NCBI RefSeq assembly: GCF_018069925.1
Contig: NZ_JAGPXB010000002.1
Location: forward strand, 1 to 64,000
Direction: 5' to 3'
DNA: 64,000 bases
Source of the DNA: Flavobacterium erciyesense
GTDB lineage: Bacteria; Bacteroidota; Bacteroidia; Flavobacteriales; Flavobacteriaceae
The translations under genes were made by a program, and so were the position numbers. Positions 63,823 through 64,000 of the stretch are shown in pieces. Numbering within the stretch: the first letter of the stretch is position 1; every line of letters starts with the position of its first letter. The notes under the pieces were generated by a model, which saw only the letters and a program-made list of their open reading frames with translations, was not told the DNA's origin and made no database searches.

Positions 63823-64000
63823 TTATGGTTTAAGACCTTTCTTGAGTTTGCTTTCTATCTTTTTCCCAATAGTTGGTCCAACTTCTTGTCGATGATTACT
63901 TGATTGTCGATGCTTATTCTCGTCGCATTTTGTATCTGTGTTTTCAACTCCAATTGCATTTTCTTTACTTGCTCTAATTCCAGCATCAATTTTTGGAACA
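63823..64000 (-). CDS. 3' end of a gene cut by the window edge
   Basis: A frame without stops from the window edge to TAA at 63825-63823, giving about 58 residues: ...PKIDAGIRASKENAIGVENT..., then a His/Gln/Ser-rich stretch and a basic tail GKKIESKLKKGLKP. The hydrophilic, basic make-up is seen; no family can be named from this piece. It reads straight into the small gene at 63817. Confidence 0.6.
   Translation of the reverse strand, partial: VPKIDAGIRASKENAIGVENTDTKCDENKHRQSSNHRQEVGPTIGKKIESKLKKGLKP

Overview
The window looks like chromosomal DNA of a Flavobacterium-type bacterium (phylum Bacteroidota). The sequence is AT-rich. Housekeeping promoters fit the Bacteroidota pattern TTG-N18-20-TAnnTTTG. 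There is a TonB-dependent receptor with a carboxypeptidase-like regulatory domain, type IX secretion (T9SS) sorting and DUF4290/DUF4199/DUF5686 family proteins, a Bacteroidota-type GlmU-like nucleotidyltransferase, a CarB without its C-terminal regulatory domain, and a MurA with Asp in place of the fosfomycin-sensitive Cys.

Layout. 1-446: four 123-bp tandem units able to form hairpins. 537-1430: dienelactone hydrolase family enzyme. 1624-11250: compact same-strand defence cassette: small protein, XRE regulator, C5-cytosine methyltransferase, MutL/MORC-like GHKL ATPase, Z1 helicase-like ATPase, PD-(D/E)XK protein and AIPR protein, ending in a strong terminator. The gene order matches the restriction-modification-like systems recognised computationally around MORC-type ATPases; its biochemistry is inferred here. 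11269-51302: core genome: carB, rpmH, pirin and ABC-F genes, GlmU-like enzyme, rpmE2, a glycosyltransferase/phosphosugar mutase/ABC exporter group, an envelope group (lipoprotein, TonB receptor, M23 peptidase), a coiled-coil/zapA/6S RNA/rny cluster, PAS histidine kinase, xerD, aroQ, DUF5686 protein, CDF transporter, murA, recQ-fmt, HU, AlgH family and others.

51391-64000: accessory island beginning at a tRNA-Met(CAU). A tyrosine recombinase gene starts inside the tRNA terminator's T tract. It is followed by an orphan response regulator, a 141-residue T9SS-sorted protein with one YD-like motif, a 2169-residue SpvB/FG-GAP/RHS protein with a distinct C-terminal tip, and a five-helix membrane protein in the immunity position. 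Downstream lie three fragments of other RHS modules, an orphan small membrane protein, an unknown gene, a roughly 160-nt imperfect inverted repeat, and the end of another minus-strand operon. No second copy of the tRNA 3' end was seen, so the far boundary is probably outside the window.

The two most interesting systems are the MTase-GHKL-Z1-PD-(D/E)XK-AIPR cassette and the T9SS-associated RHS locus with its discarded tip modules. The window also holds a 6S-type RNA between zapA and rny, a probable dispersed structured Flavobacteria element (22291-22384), and rpmH, which encodes only 53 residues.
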